From Thamnaconus septentrionalis (lineage: Eukaryota > Chordata > Actinopteri > Tetraodontiformes > Monacanthidae), in NCBI GenBank assembly GCA_009823395.1, contig CM020511.1, positions 16,545,501 to 16,609,500 of the forward strand: 64,000 nucleotides of DNA, given 5' to 3'. Positions 44,751 to 58,600 of the stretch are shown in pieces. Within the stretch, counting starts at the first letter, position 1; every line of letters begins with the position of its first letter. The notes beneath the pieces are model-generated. The model was not told the DNA's origin and ran no database searches. It saw only the letters and a program-made list of their open reading frames with translations. The position numbers and the translations under genes are program-made.

Positions 44751-45338
44751 TAAAGCGCAGGGATTTAGTTAAAGGAAAGAAAAATGGACTGATGGGTGTG
44801 AAGTAAACGGGGGAACAGAGGAAAACAAAAATAAGGCTTAAGCTGAGTGCACAAATCTGACTTTGCGTTTTACGTCGTTATTTTTAGTTTCCTGCTCACC
44901 TACACCACGTTTTTTGGAAATGCTTGCTGTCAGAAATGAAATTGGAATAAAAATAGAAGGAGGAAGGTTAAAAATAGGACAGTTTTAGGAAAAACATAGT
45001 CTCGCAATACATCGTGACTTCATGACATTGTTGTGAAAAATGATCTTCATATAGTTCCAAATGAGCACCTCTGGGAAGGAGGTGGTGTAGTCGGTGACAA
45101 GAAAAACTCTGAGTTTAGGTTTGGTTTGTATGAAATCTGCCACACAGATGGTCTGTAGCAAACGGAAAAGACTTACTTGACAGGGACAAAGCATTAAAAA
45201 TAACAAGACGCTGGAGGATAATGGGTATATTTTTAGTCTCACCAGTGCTGTGCCAAATGTAACGATTATTCTGGCTCACGGGTTGAAACTATTAAAAGAA
45301 ATGGTTGTGGAAATTTTGGCAATACACTATTTTAAGAC

Positions 45339-45717
45339 GACACGGTGGCACAGTGGTTAGCGCTGCCGCCTCACAGCAAGAAGGTCGTGGGTTCGATTCC
45401 GGGGCCCGGGCCTGGGACCTTTCTGTGTGGAGTTTGCATGTTCTCCCCGTGTCTGCGTGGGTTCTCTCCGGGTTCTCCGGCTTCCTCCCACAGTCCAAAA
45501 ACATGCATGTGAGGTCAATTGAACATACTAAATTGTCCGTAGGTGTGCATGTGAGTGTGAATGGTTGTCTGTCTCTATGTGGCCCTGCGATGAACTGGCG
45601 ACTTGTCCAGGTTGTCACCCTGCCTTCGCCCTAAGACAGCTGGGATAGGCTCCAGCAGACCCCCTGACCCTGAATAGGAATAAGCGGGTATAGAAGATGA
45701 ATGAATGAATGAACTAA
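45339..45717 (+). mobile_element. tRNA-derived teleost SINE, near full length, with target-site duplication
   Basis: It opens CACGGTGGCACAGTGGTTAGC, has a perfect RNA polymerase III B box (GGTTCGATTCC, 45390-45400), a conserved body (GTGGAGTTTGCATGTTCTCC) and a 3' tail of GAAT repeats. It is flanked by direct repeats TTTAAGAC at 45331-45338 and 45718-45725. It inserted about 1.1 kb upstream of the adcy2 start codon. The family is widespread in teleosts; I cannot name the exact subfamily. Confidence 0.85.
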
Positions 45718-46585
45718 TTTAAGACAAGAAAGCATCTTACTACCTGTTGAAGGCTTCTATTCAACTTGCTGTTCTGTACGGGAGGTGTGGACACGGCTTG
45801 TTCATCATCTTGTTCATTCTTTGGCGTTCCAATGCACGAGTACAAATCAATGTTCCATACAATTCAGCATCCACAAAGCAAATACGTCACTTGTCAATGA
45901 CCTTTCGCCAAACACAAAGCTCAGAACGTCCACACATGACGCACTTCTTTCCTCCAACAGACAGTGACTCACACAATTTCTTCTTTCAAAGTCACTGAGT
46001 GATGATTGTTGAAGTAAATCATGTCAGCGTCGACAACAAAAAACCAAGGAGGTGCTCCAAAATCAATCCCAAATTCTGAATTCAGATGACCTCAGGTTCC
46101 TGACACTTTAATCCCTCGAATCCAGAAACGTGTCCTCCTGTTCAGTGCTTAAAGCTTATTGCTAAGTCGATGGGGAAGCTGCAACAGAGAAACAGTGTCC
46201 TCAGCTGTCAGTAGGGGTGGTAACGCAACACAGAGAGTCAATGGAACCACCTGGCTGTCCATTTCTATTGAATGTGCAATACAATCTCATAAATTTGACT
46301 TTGATCCCATGCAGTGTTTTGTGTTTAACACGCAGGCAGCTTTTTCACCCCTAAACCTGATTTATCTATGCTGTACTTAAACCGTTCCCAGTGTTTTACC
46401 CAACCACCTTGAACTAATCCATCGGGCATCTTCAGTTTTCCTCAGGAAGTTATTTCTCAGACTGGATTTTTACATTTCATTCACCATTAAGACGACCAGA
46501 AATCAGGCTTTTGAACGTATAATACAAAACTTGGAGCTCTGTAGTAATCAGCAGTGCTGGCTACAAGACCCACAAACCACAACAA

Positions 46586-46992
46586 TGGCTGCGTTTCCAT
46601 TACCCCTAGAATTTTCAAAACCTAAATATCGCAATAAAAAACTGGTAATGGAAATGCCTAAACTTCGAAAAACCTTTCAAATATCGATAAAAGGTTTTTA
46701 CGCTCTCATGAGGTGGTTTTTCAGACGTATCGATATAGAGGTATATCGCAAAAGTGTCAGGGAAACGCTTTTTATTTTTTTATTTTTTTAGCATTTGCAC
46801 GTCAGCGGACGTGATGTACGGGGTCACGCGACCAGTTCACTTCAAGCGAAAATGGCGTGTTACATTTAGACGGAGGAGAATCTCTCTCTTCACACCATTC
46901 AATGGAAACACCTGCAAATCGCAATTGTACCTTGTTGGAATTTTAGAAATATCGCTTTTATTTTGTGAAAAATTGTAATGGAAACGCAGCCA
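46586..46992. mobile_element. TIR-bounded non-autonomous DNA element (MITE-like)
   Basis: Perfect 18-bp terminal inverted repeats TGGCTGCGTTTCCATTAC at 46586-46603 and the complement at 46975-46992. The 407-bp interior has no transposase ORF but repeats the GGAAACGC/GGAAATGC motif. No clear target-site duplication, so the superfamily is open (hAT-like is possible). Confidence 0.75.
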
Positions 46993-49094
46993 ATGAGCCG
47001 CTGAGACCAACAAGGGAACTTTCTGTTTACTTGTTTGATTCGGTGAAAAATCAAAATACAGAATTGCAGACCGGAGAGGCAAATAAATCCAAAGACAGAG
47101 GCGGATAATCCAAAATCCAAAGGACGAGCAGGCAAGATCAGATCAGGCGGCTTATTAGAGTGAAATAATGCCGGAAACCTCAACAAAGGCACGCAACGCC
47201 AGCTGACAGAATGAGCGCAAGTAGACTGCTATATACTCCGGGTAGCTGATGAGGGAATGAGAAAGGAGATGGGCTGGGGAAAAGAAGACCTGGGGAATGG
47301 AAGGTTGATTGAAAAGGGCAGAGAGAGCGATGGCAGGTGATTCTACGTCAAGGTGCAATATGAGGTCTTGTTCCATTTAGTGTGTCAGAGCCGTTCCACT
47401 GATATTTTTGGCTCAAAAGGATCACCTGGACTCTTGGATAGATTGAACCGAATCGCTGTTATGTTTTTTTTTCAAACTGTGTTTGAACAACAATGTTGTT
47501 GGTTGCTGTAATAAACATCTTTGGTTTTGGACGTGCATTGAAAAAAAGTGGATTATCCAACCTTGAGAGAGTTCAAACTGCATTTCAGTAGACAAACAAA
47601 CAGAACTTCTTTGACCACATTCAAAGTGAACCAATGAGGCTCATTTTGGTACTGTCATTTTCCTTTTTCAACAGCTGCAGGCATCCTATTGGTGCGAGGA
47701 GCGACAGAAGGTTGCGCATCATCATCAGCCTCATCCTCATCATCATCAACAAAAAAGATTCAACAAAATTATTTGCTAATTCATATATATCTTGCAAAAA
47801 TGTCATTTCAACTGAGTGAAGCCTTTACTGCCTCACTGATCTTCTTTTAATGTGAAAATCAATACAATTTTACAATTAATACCGCTTTTGCGATGTCACT
47901 CTCATCTTGTTGGCAGCAGCTGTTATTGTTCTTCGAGGTGGATTTTTAAGGCTGCTTTGCAAGAGTGAAATCAGTTCCTGAAAAACTGATCAGCATTTGG
48001 TCAAAAATGCTCCAGAACTCAGCTTTTCAACATGGATGTGTGAATTTTCAGCAACTAGCAAAAGCACACAAAAAATCCAATTAATTTGTCAGGCGTCTAA
48101 AATAAATTAGAAATATAGTTGCTCGTGCAAAGTTCCTAGCCTGCCCCAAAAAACCTTTCGCACCGATATGAAAAACGGAGATGACAGACAAATTCAGCTT
48201 ATGAGCCATAAATCATTAAAATCTGTTCAATTACTGCAATTTTTGGCAATCATTTTATCACCTACATTTGCTTCTGTCCGATCATGTAATTGTCTCTGTT
48301 CGTACAAAGACCTAATTTCTTGGCTCTTTGCTGCCTTATCTTATCTGATTGCAAGGCTTATGACTTATGCAAATCTCTATCGCACATTTTTGCTTCCTTT
48401 TCTGATGGAACCCAAGACAGATTTCAAAGTCAAACTTCCATATGAGCACAAACGCGTGTTCCTTTCTCATGCAACCCATGCCGGGCTCAATGGGAAATAA
48501 CGGTATGCGGGAGCACCCTTTCTCTCCACCTGCCTCAGTTTCTATTTTTTTCACCCTTCATTTTATGCTCACACGTTATTTTGTCTGATTCTCCACCAGC
48601 CGGCTGCCTCCCCCCACTCCACCACCCAGCACCTCATCTGTCCATGTCCTCTCTAAAACCTGACCTTTAATGTCTCTCCTCTTCCCGCACCCAGAATGGG
48701 CTTTCATCATCTCACCTCCACTCCCTGAACTTCAGCTGCTCTATACCTTTACGACTTTAAATTGGCTGCGTCCTTTTCATCCTCACGCCACGGGCAGCGT
48801 GGCACGGCCTTTCTTTTGTAACCTGCCGCCTTGCCCCCCCAGACCCCACTTTCACGTGCCATTAGGCTAGCTTAGCGCCATCCGTAGTCTGCAACCTGTT
48901 CTCTGCTCCATCATATAAGCTGCCTCACCACCCACTCACTTTTCTGTACGCTATGCTCTGTCCGCCTGATACACCTTCTCAATTTCTTCTCATTTTTTTT
49001 TTGTTTTTATTGCTTCATGATTGAGAATGTGAGAATGTGCGAGGGAGTAAAGCGGTCGTGTGCTGCCGGCAACTTTTGATCAAATATTTTTTTA

Positions 49095-49466
49095 TATACA
49101 GGTACTACCCGAAAAATTAGTATATCAAGTAAAAGTTGTTTTATTTTGGCAATTTAACATAAAAGATGAAACCAACAAATTTTATTGAGCCATTACACGC
49201 AAATTGACATATCTCAAGCAGTTCCTTGTTGTAACTTTGCTGATTAAGATTTTCAGCTTATTAAAACCACAAACCCACAAACTCAGAAAATTAGAATACT
49301 GTGAAAAGCTTCAGTTTTGTCGGTTCAAAGAGTCCAAAGAATCCAAAACACCTGCAAAAGGGTCCTGAGCCTTTAAGTCTGTCTTGGGTTGGCCCAGAAG
49401 GGTTCAGACATGGGGAAATACAACGACATTTTCAGGATATTCTAATTTTCTGGGTAGTACTGTATA
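49095..49466. mobile_element. Tc1/mariner-type MITE, copy A
   Basis: Ends are TATACAGGTACTACCC and GGGTAGTACTGTATA, with inner repeats AATTAGTATATC / GATATTCTAATT. The interior shares AACACCTGCAAAAGGGTCCT and CTCAGAAAATTAGAATACTG with a well-known vertebrate mariner family. TA at each end fits a TA target. There is no transposase. Confidence 0.8.
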
Positions 49467-50572
49467 TACTGTATAGCTCCTTGAACAAACATTAGCGTAA
49501 CTGATTCTGGGGGTTTGTGGTTCAAATTTTTTGCTTCCTCTTTGAATTGATCTTCGCATATAGTACAAATAGTCTATACTATGAATGTACTAAAAATGAC
49601 AGAGCTATTCATGCTCAACATGCACTTTATGCCCAGTTCAGGAACTGAATTTGGTCTTGACCACCCAACATCAGCCTTCGTCTTTCCACAATCACATATG
49701 CGTGAACATATTTACACAAATTTAGTCTAAAAAAAAAATTAGGGGGGAAATAAGACGGAACATAAAATATTTCCAAATAAGCCGACCTTTCATTGTCAGA
49801 AATTAAGAATTATAATTCATCTATGCAACAGATTTGTCACTCAAGGCCACCAATCAGCGATATTGACACTAAAACATGTGGCGGTGTTTATTCATTTGTG
49901 GACAAAGGTGACAAAGGCAATGATTAAAATAGACTAGCGGGGCAGCAACAGGCGGTTAGATGAAGCGTGCACAAGAAGCAGCGAAGCAGCTCGCACATAT
50001 TGACCCGCTCTGGGTTAAGTGGAGGTCAAGATAAGAGGGGAGCACTTCCACGGGCCCATTGCGTGTGCATTTTATGTAAACCACCTACACGTCCGTGCGC
50101 ACACAGGCGTATTCCTGGGGCCCATAAAAAGTGATTGATCTTGATTTATTGACAAAAAGCTTCTAACTGTCGATGGAGCAATCACGGCCGACAATGATCA
50201 ATCCACTGTGTTCCAGGAAAATCTATGGCGTGGAACTATAGGTGTTGGGGGGGGGGAAAGGTAGGACATTTGAAACTTTTCTGAAGCGTGGCCTTGACGA
50301 TGAGTCAGGTTTTTACTCCTGGGGAGAGTCTGTTTACTTTACTTCCTTACTTGCAAAATGTGAAAGACGCCAAACAGCGCGATGAGTCTTTTCTTTTCAG
50401 ATGAGGCAGTGGCCGAATGGTGAGTGTTCTTGCCGCAATTCCCCTCTTTTTTAATCCATTAGTCAAATCATAGGTTTTTGATGCAACATTTTTTTTTCCA
50501 CTTATGCTTTATCCACAGCAGGCTGAAGCTTCCTGACCGAACATTTAATATTGTTTTCGCAACCTTCTAGTG

Positions 50573-50622
50573 CAGCACGGTGGCGCAGTGTTCAGCTCTG
50601 TGGTCTCACCACAGGAAGGTTC
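50573..50622 (+). mobile_element. Fragment of the same SINE family
   Basis: GCAGCACGGTGGCGCAGTG followed by GGTCTCACCACAGGAAGGTTC resembles the head of the SINE at 45339. Only about 50 bases are recognisable. Confidence 0.6.
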
Positions 50623-51815
50623 AGAACGTTTCTCCATTCTGACCTCACAGTTTTGTTGTACAAATTTGTGAGTAATGACACTAATAAATGCCCTTCCCTA
50701 CTCCCCACTTTTATATTTGGCCTTCAAAGAACTGAAGGTCAAACAAACAAACAAGCAATCAAACAAAAGGAAATACTCAGATTGACGCTTTGTGTCTTAA
50801 AGGCGAAAGGACTGTGTATTAACAGGAAGAAAATAAAAAGAGAGGCACTGATGAAGAGACAACCCCCACCCTGCCCCGATCACCACCATATTAATGTAAC
50901 GTGGCAACACTGTTGTGTACCGTACAGCAAAATAGGCATGATGTGTTTAAATTCAGAGCAGGAAGAAGAAAGAATGAAAAACAGCTGGGTGATGTTGTGT
51001 TTTTCCCCTGCGTCGCTGCAATAATCTGCACAGCGTTTTCCTTTGAGACGGACTTCAATTATTCACAGTCTCTCAATGGATTCAGGGAGAAGGTTGGAAA
51101 GAAAATCTTTCATTCACATTTCAGAAAAATGCAACGCAGTCTACCTCGACAAAGAACCGCAATTCCATAATTTACCCCGAACGACTAATCCAAGGCTTAA
51201 CTGATTTCCAATTTGGTCTCGGTGAATGTCATAAAACATCAAACATTACTTAATATTATATTTATCTGCCTCGCTTTGAAATGGGATGACAACTAGGAAA
51301 GGAACATGCGTGTGTCTGTGTCTGTGCATGCGTGTGTGTATGTGTGTGTGTTCGCACCTTCAAGTGTCGTCCTGACAGAATGGGAACAGCTGTGAAATGA
51401 TCACAGCCACTATCATTTCGCTCCATTCAATTTTGACATGCACTGCATTGAGCTCAGGCAGAGGTGACACACCTTTCTTCCACTGCGGCCATGTTGAGAA
51501 GGAAGAGCCTGTGGACACAGCGGCAGTTGCTTTGAAATGTGAGGTTTCGTCTAGTGTGGCCATCCTGTCCACTGAGTCCATGGGCAAAACGGGCAGCATC
51601 TGGGTAGCAGGCAGTTAGGATGGTTCGAGCGAAGGTTAGACTCAGAGAAAACAATAAACTCAGGTAATGCACAAAACACAGGCACGAAGGAAGGAATTGC
51701 TGCAACGTTTAACAAAGGCTGGAACAGGAGACAACAAGGTACAGGTGAAACACATGAAAGAATTACCAAAAGAAGTATTTTTTTCAATATTTAGTAAGAA
51801 CCAAATGTGAATTTC

Positions 51816-51872
51816 CTTGTAGGGATGAATAAAGTATCTATCGATCTATCTATCGATCTATCTATCGATCTC
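51816..51872 (+). mobile_element. 3' tail of a truncated LINE with ATCT/ATCG repeat
   Basis: TTTCCTTGTAGGGATGAATA followed by AAGTATC and repeats of TATCTATCGATC is the usual 3' end of a common teleost non-LTR retrotransposon (TTTCCC..GGGATCAATAAAGTATCTATC). The body is missing. Confidence 0.65.
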
Positions 51873-52082
51873 AAAAATTACAAAAAACAATATGCTAAAA
51901 AACAGTTGATGAAATAAGGATTAATGCACAGTCAAGTGCTTTCATATTACAAATAGTTCTGTATAAATTGCAAAATTGTGTCCTCTGCAAAAAGCCTTAG
52001 ATGACTAAATCAGGCTCCTTTGATTTCTTGCTTTAGTCCACAAAATAAATTAAATGTAGTTTCAGCCAACAAATGGGGAGAA

Positions 52083-52083
<1 letters not shown>

Positions 52084-52136
<53 letters not shown>
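52084..52136. repeat. (CA)26 microsatellite
   Basis: An uninterrupted CA array in the upstream intergenic region. Confidence 0.97.
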
Positions 52137-53355
52137 AGATAAAACTTTTATGTAAAGAATCAATCTTCAAAATGGACACACTTGGTATTGGAGGTATCTG
52201 TATTTGAGTGGCTATCTGCTCAACACTATTAGAAAGTCTCACAACTGGCCATAAAAAAGTCTGATTTGGATACTTTGAAAGTAATGGACTTGTTAAATTG
52301 ACTGTAAACAAGCTTCCCTTTTCCAAACATTTCCTGGTGTCTGTTTTCCAGGCAACAACAAAACTTTTATCGGGTGTCTCAGATAACCACTTGCGCTCCT
52401 TTTTCTGCCCTCTTTACACTTGTCCCAATCCTATTTTGATTCTACTTCGGACTGATTGCACTTGGGATTCAACTTGCCCACTGAAAATGAGTTTCCCCAG
52501 CAGAATCAAGACTCAAATCCTAGGTGGCTTGACACAATACAGCCTTTTTTAACTGGGGACCAGACTGGGGGATGACATCTACCTGGCCTGGTGTTTTCTG
52601 TCATCTGTAGTGTACTTATCAGTGGGGCTGCCATATGTCGGCCTGTGTTTGTGTACATGAGAGCCAAAGTCCATTACGACCCAGCAGACAGCAGACACAT
52701 TGTGGGATCTGATGCTTTTTTACGTATCGATTCCCGACCTGCTCCAGCCGCATTTCCACTGGCAGGCAGTACGGCTTGTTTGCGCTTATGGATGCTCAGC
52801 GAAGTAAAGGCAGTAGCAACGTGTGGTTGTTTTTTTGGACAGTGTGGCTCCCAAAAAAATCAATCTACAACTCTCTCACTCTCCCTCTGTGTGCTTGATA
52901 GAATACTGTCTTCTCTCAAAAGCAACAGCTTTCTTATCAGACACAAACATGCAGAATCCTGTGCTTGTCACCTGTGGTAAGCCTGTTGTCTTGGCAACAT
53001 TTATTTATAGTTTGATTTGGTGCACCGCGGCTACATCGGAGACGTGGGTCAAGCAGAAGGATCAAATCATATGGCAGTTGTGCCTGTCTGAGTCTGAGCG
53101 AGGTCAGCAGGCAAACTGAGGAGTGCCCATATCAGATCAGATGAATGAAAGCAAGAGCAGAGTTTCAGGCAAATAGTAAAAACTGAATGGAAAATGTCAA
53201 AATGGTCTATTTTAAAAACCTGAGCAGTCGAGATCCTGAACACGTCAGTGTCAACACTACTCATTGCGGTTTTGCTATATATTTTTGAGTTATAAACCCA
53301 AAAAATGGTGAGTGTAACATTTATTCAGCAAAAAAGGAAAAGCTGAAAAGTGTCT

Positions 53356-53536
53356 AACATGTTTCTGATGGTGGAAGGAAACCAGGGCGGCTGAGGGAAA
53401 CCCACGAGAACACTGGGGAAGTGTTTAGGATATGTACACTCCATAAAGAATGATCCTTGGTGGGTAGCTAGGGTTTCTTTTTCTTTTTTTTTACTGTGAG
53501 GCCACAGCACCAACCACAGCACTACTGTGCCACCTA
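53356..53536 (-). mobile_element. Degenerate minus-strand copy of the same SINE family
   Basis: Read on the minus strand, it follows the order of the 45339 element: a GGTGGCACAGTA head, GTGGCCTCACAG, TATGGAGTGTACAT, CGTGGGTTTCC and CCACCATCAGAAACATG blocks. It is strongly diverged and lacks an intact B box. Confidence 0.55.
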
Positions 53537-53583
53537 TGAACATGCCTTACATTCCAAAAATCACTTGACAAATGTGCCATTCA

Positions 53584-53588
53584 ATAAT

Positions 53589-53635
<47 letters not shown>
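53584..53635. repeat. (ATA)n trinucleotide microsatellite
   Basis: About 17 uninterrupted TAA/ATA units. Confidence 0.96.
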
Positions 53636-53920
53636 GTGCAAAACTGCTTCCATAACAGTTTTCAAAATTCATACTTGGCTGTAATTACTATTGCGAAAAC
53701 TGGGAGACATAAAGGACCACGTAAGCATGTAGTGCTTGTATACTTAACGAAGACCCGAAACCATTAGAGCGGCTGAATGGAGCGAATAAATTAAAACAGT
53801 CTTCCATTAGCAAGATTTTTCCGCATTAAATCTGATGCCAAGGTTAATAAAAATAATGTAAGAGCGTTTGGTGGCCCTCCTTAAAAGCACAAGTGCTAGG
53901 TTCATCCTGGGATGTTCCTT

Positions 53921-53921
<1 letters not shown>

Positions 53922-53972
<51 letters not shown>
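53922..53972. repeat. (CA)25 microsatellite
   Basis: An uninterrupted CA array. Confidence 0.97.
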
Positions 53973-53973
<1 letters not shown>

Positions 53974-54686
53974 CGTCTGCTGAATATTATGCAAAGATTC
54001 ACTTCACCAATGTTTTCAAACAACATGTGTCTCTATCCTGGCTTCCACCTACCCAGAAATGTCAAAAATCCATCCATATACTTGTTTGCTGCTTCTTCTG
54101 CTTTGCCCATTTCTTCCCATATGTGCCGCCCATCGTGACATCACGGAGGGCTCTCCTTGCCTGGTGACGACACACAACCACAAAGCTTTAAAAGACAAAG
54201 TAATACAGACAGGTTGCGTCGGAGTGCAATTAATCAGCATCGCCTTTCACAAATTGGGACAGACGTTAATTACATGCTAACATTTATTTTAACTCGATAG
54301 CCCCTTTTTGCTGAGTTAATTTTACCATACAAAGAAGTTGAAGTCTTACCGTACGAAAGTCGGTGGTGCGTTGTAGCTTATTGACGGTATGTCATACACT
54401 TTTTTCACGACTGATAATGTTTATGAAGTTGTTAGCGTTTAAGTTTGGTGGCTGAGAGCGTCGAATGTCGGGAGCAGGGAAGGGGCGGACACTACGCACT
54501 TTCCCCATCTTATCTCCCACAGTCAGTGGCTCGACGAGAGATGCCGTATATTCGTTCTATCTTTTTAATCAGCCGCCTCACAGTGAGTGGCACAGACAGG
54601 GAAATTAAACAATTAAAAGCTGTCCACCGGCCGTCACAATAAGCTCCGCTCCGCTGAGACTTGAGGACTATCTGTTGAGGAATCAT

Positions 54687-54695
54687 CCCCCCCCC

Positions 54696-54732
<37 letters not shown>
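54687..54732. repeat. C run plus (CA)n microsatellite
   Basis: A run of about a dozen C followed directly by a CA array of about 17 units. Confidence 0.95.
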
Positions 54733-54736
<4 letters not shown>

Positions 54737-55606
54737 TCCCTGCATGGAGTCTTCGTCTCCCCACAGTAGTTGCCAATCTCCCCTTAAAATACAGAGTTGT
54801 ACCGTATTTGACAATGAAATGGTGCGCCCCGTTTTAAATCGATACGGGCGGTGTTTCTTAAGTTGTCTTAAACGTAAATTTATTTTGCATGCAAACTCAC
54901 GTTCGTTTCCATTGAGTTTGCGTTCAAAACCGTCATCTACGTAGCTGCAGCCAATGCCATTGCGCAACCCATTCTCAACAACTGCGCATTGACTGCGTGG
55001 AGTAGGCTATGAATCAGGGTCGCGTGTTCCTTTCAGCTGTGTTTATTTAATTCCTTTGTAAAAAGCCATCCATCCTGAACTTTATTGTTTGTTGTGTAAA
55101 AATATGTTTAATTTAAAGATTTCAATCCAATTTAAACATCTGGCTTATTTCTAATGTCTACTGGAAACAAAGCCGTTCAAACTATGAGAACCATATACTT
55201 TTTTGAAACCCTACTTCAAGTTATGACTCCTTTATTTTTCTGAATTAAAGTTGGCAACACTACCCAACAGTCAATTTACCTGTCACTCTCCGCACGGCGG
55301 GCCCATCTCTGCCCAGTTGTCAAGCTCAAATATTGTCACACAGCCGTTTCTATTTCACACTATGATGCCTTTAATCTTATGCGAGACCTTGCGCTCTGAT
55401 AAGGATGCAGCCTGCAACACTGTGACAACACACTATACCGTCTGCAGCTTATGTGTTGCTTTCTGAGCAGTGCTGAGTGGTGAACCAAAACCCAACGTCC
55501 TTATCAATATTAACCCGCTGTTAAAGAAGCCTGGTGCTGCGCTGCCAGAAAATGAACATATACACAAAATCCTGTGTAAATGTTTGTCCATTGTGAGGTT
55601 ATGCTG

Positions 55607-55645
<39 letters not shown>

Positions 55646-55650
55646 GAGAG
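55607..55650. repeat. Compound (GT)n(GA)n microsatellite
   Basis: About 8 GT units continue into about 11 GA units. Confidence 0.93.
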
Positions 55651-58600
55651 ACACTTAATGGCATGAATGGATGTGCAGTGCCCTCGCTCTGCTAATATAA
55701 TGGCCTCAGTGGTTTTAATCCTGAAGAATGGACGACAGCTTTTGATGCACTCAGGATGAGAGCGTTTGCTGTTCGTTTACAGTGTGAGCAGAGCAGCCAC
55801 TTAACAGACGCCAGCCAACTGTTACGAGTCTGGCAGTGTGCGCGTACAGCTATCACAGCTAGATGTATAAATAAACTAATGCTGAACCGTATCAAATGCT
55901 AAAAGATATTATGTGTATTATTATACAATAAAGACCTTTCTCTGGGCACGAAACAACAATAGGCACTTCCCATTTACCTTTGAATTTCACTTCTATTACA
56001 ATTGGTTTTGTCATTTGAATTATTTGTACATAGAACAAAAATGTAACAATTCCGACTCACCAAAGTCCTCTAATGACAAAAGAGCTGGAGAGAATGTCTG
56101 AGAACCAAACACAATCAGACTGTCTTCAGTTGCTTGTTGTAAAAACCCACTATTAGTATCCAGCCCGTGATGTTTCCCATCAGTTGCTCCTTAAGTCTTA
56201 AAGGACGTTTTTCCCTGCAGATTTATTATTCAAGGAGCCATCTGTGTTTTTACAGAAGGCCGCAAAATGCATTTAATTAAGTGAGAATTTGCAATTCTCA
56301 GAAGTCTTGCTAATTCTGGCTGGTGTGACTTGCCATCTCTCTTTACGTCCTCTGTGACCCGCTGCTTTTAAGCCCTACGCCGCCGGAGACCCTCCACCTT
56401 AATGATGTTTCACTCAATTATTGCAATTTCTTTGATAATTGATCCCTATTCGCCAAATGAGATGTGTTGTGCTCAGGTGGTTGCCTATTCCTTTCCTATC
56501 AAGTGGAAAGATGGAGAGGTATGCAGTTGCTCCATTCAGCCTTTCCGTGCCAGCTTCCCTAATGTCTGTGAGCTCCCAGATAGTTGAGTTGTATGTCTAT
56601 GCTTGACTGTGATTAACTGAAGTTTCTTAAAAAAATAAAAAATAAAAAATACTGCTCACCAAGAAGGACCACAAAGCGGATGCATAATGTAGCAGGAAAT
56701 GAACTTGATGGATTTTCCCAATAGACCACAAATGGAACTACATTTAGACAATATTGGGCATCAAACTTTGTGCAACTTTGAGTGTCAGTGCATCCGACGG
56801 GAGTACACATTACCTGCCCAAGCTTTGGTGATTTATGTAAATAAGGATAACTGAATAAAGAAGTGCTGACCTCCATTTAAATGTGGTCTGGCCTCCCACG
56901 CATGTCGTGGTTATATCACATCGCAAACCTCGACTCATCTAATCTGACCGCAACCACCTATTGAGCCTCAATTACCCTTGTCACGCTGCAGATCCAACCT
57001 GCCATGTTGCAGGACAAATAGAGTCAAGAAGCCATTTGTTCCCCCATCCATTGTTCTTCATAATAACGGCGTGTAGCGTCTTTCGATCACGTCGTTGTAG
57101 CTGTCAATGCCTTCAAGCTGCTGTGCAACTAATTGTCCACCAGGGCTGATAAAGATGCCTTTGACATGTGGTTTTTTTTTTATACTATTGTATAATTTAG
57201 CTGTAAACACACAATCACACACAAATAATGCTTCTTGTTTTAAACAACAGAGAATATTGCTAGTTGTTTTTTTTATGTTTTCAAACTGTTTCTCCAACTG
57301 GCGTCTACATATTTGCAAAGGCAAACGTTCACAAGAAAAACCATAAAACTATACTGTAAATTACTATGAATGAGAATAAACAGTAACAAATGAATTTTAG
57401 CACTAGGTACGAGAATACAACACTTGTATATGTGTGTATGTACAATATTCAACAGCGATACAAAATCTCTTCGGTACCAAGCAACCAATTGTTTACTAGT
57501 CATTGTAGCTTCTCCTCCCTGGTCTTCTTCTGTTGGTAATCAGAGAATCTTAAACTGCAGCCTCTTTACATTTAGAGGAAGACATTTGACTCCGGGACAC
57601 ACTGAAATGAAACACTGATTGAAAACACTTTCAATTGTTTGTTGCCAAGATATGGAATCCATTCAATTCAGCTGCCAAGCTATTATCCTGCTATCAGATA
57701 GTAAGTAGAATCCCAATTTTATTTGTATCACGTGTTGTGGGGGTGTAGGGATGTGTCTACATGGCTTGATCCTTCTACAGTGTAGTGACATATAGCCAAT
57801 TTCAAAAAAAAAGAAAGAAAGAAAAGAAACTGTGAGTCCCAGTTGGATTTCTGTTGACGTATACGTAACGTGACATTGGACAGCTTGTCTTTTCTTTGAT
57901 CGCGCTGAACAAGGGGGAGGTACAGTTCGCAAGAAGTAAGCCTCCCGACATCATTAGCATGAGAGGCGAGCTCTCTTACAGCAACAAAGAACAATAGAAT
58001 AGAGGACAACGTTTGTAATGTGACATTACTTTTGCATGATGATTTCACAGGAGAAGATGATCCGAATGAACAACAGCAGAGACCTGTACAGAGATGTAAG
58101 GTGCAAATACTTCATGGATAATGTTTGGCAATATTATTATAAGTGGTTGCGCATCCAGACAACGGAAGAGTGGAATAATCCATTTTCACTGATTTGTGTG
58201 TTTGGTCTTGCTTCATTTTCAAATACCCCTTGTAGAACAAATAAAGTTTGTTCTTCTTTTTTTTTTAGCTAAATTGAATCGTTCAAAAACCAATGGCATT
58301 AATGTCCCCACATTTTAGGATCTGTTGTGCCTCATGGCTTCACACTGCAGCTTTACTTGATCTTTAATTGATTTCCCACACGTGTTTAAAATATATTATT
58401 TTTACATGCAGCAAGGTAGGGGTGCCATCCTCAAGCACCCGTCAGAGGAGTTTGCAGAGATTTCCTTGAGATACCAGTGCAACTAATTTAGTAAACATTT
58501 ACTGGGGTTATGTTTGAGTATCATATTGAAAGCCATCACAGCATCTGGACTATTTCTAACCTGAGTGGAACAAAACATTGATTTGTACCAGATGAAGCAC

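Noticed and set aside
45390..45400. Possible tRNA gene (polymerase III B box)
   Set aside because: It belongs to a SINE head; no cloverleaf or anticodon arm can be formed around it.
50551..51024. 157-codon plus-strand ORF in the intergenic region
   Set aside because: It begins inside a SINE fragment, has no known motif and lacks splice or coding-bias support.
53922..54732. CRISPR-like repeat arrays
   Set aside because: These are simple CA and C-run microsatellites with no repeat-spacer organisation, in a eukaryotic genome.
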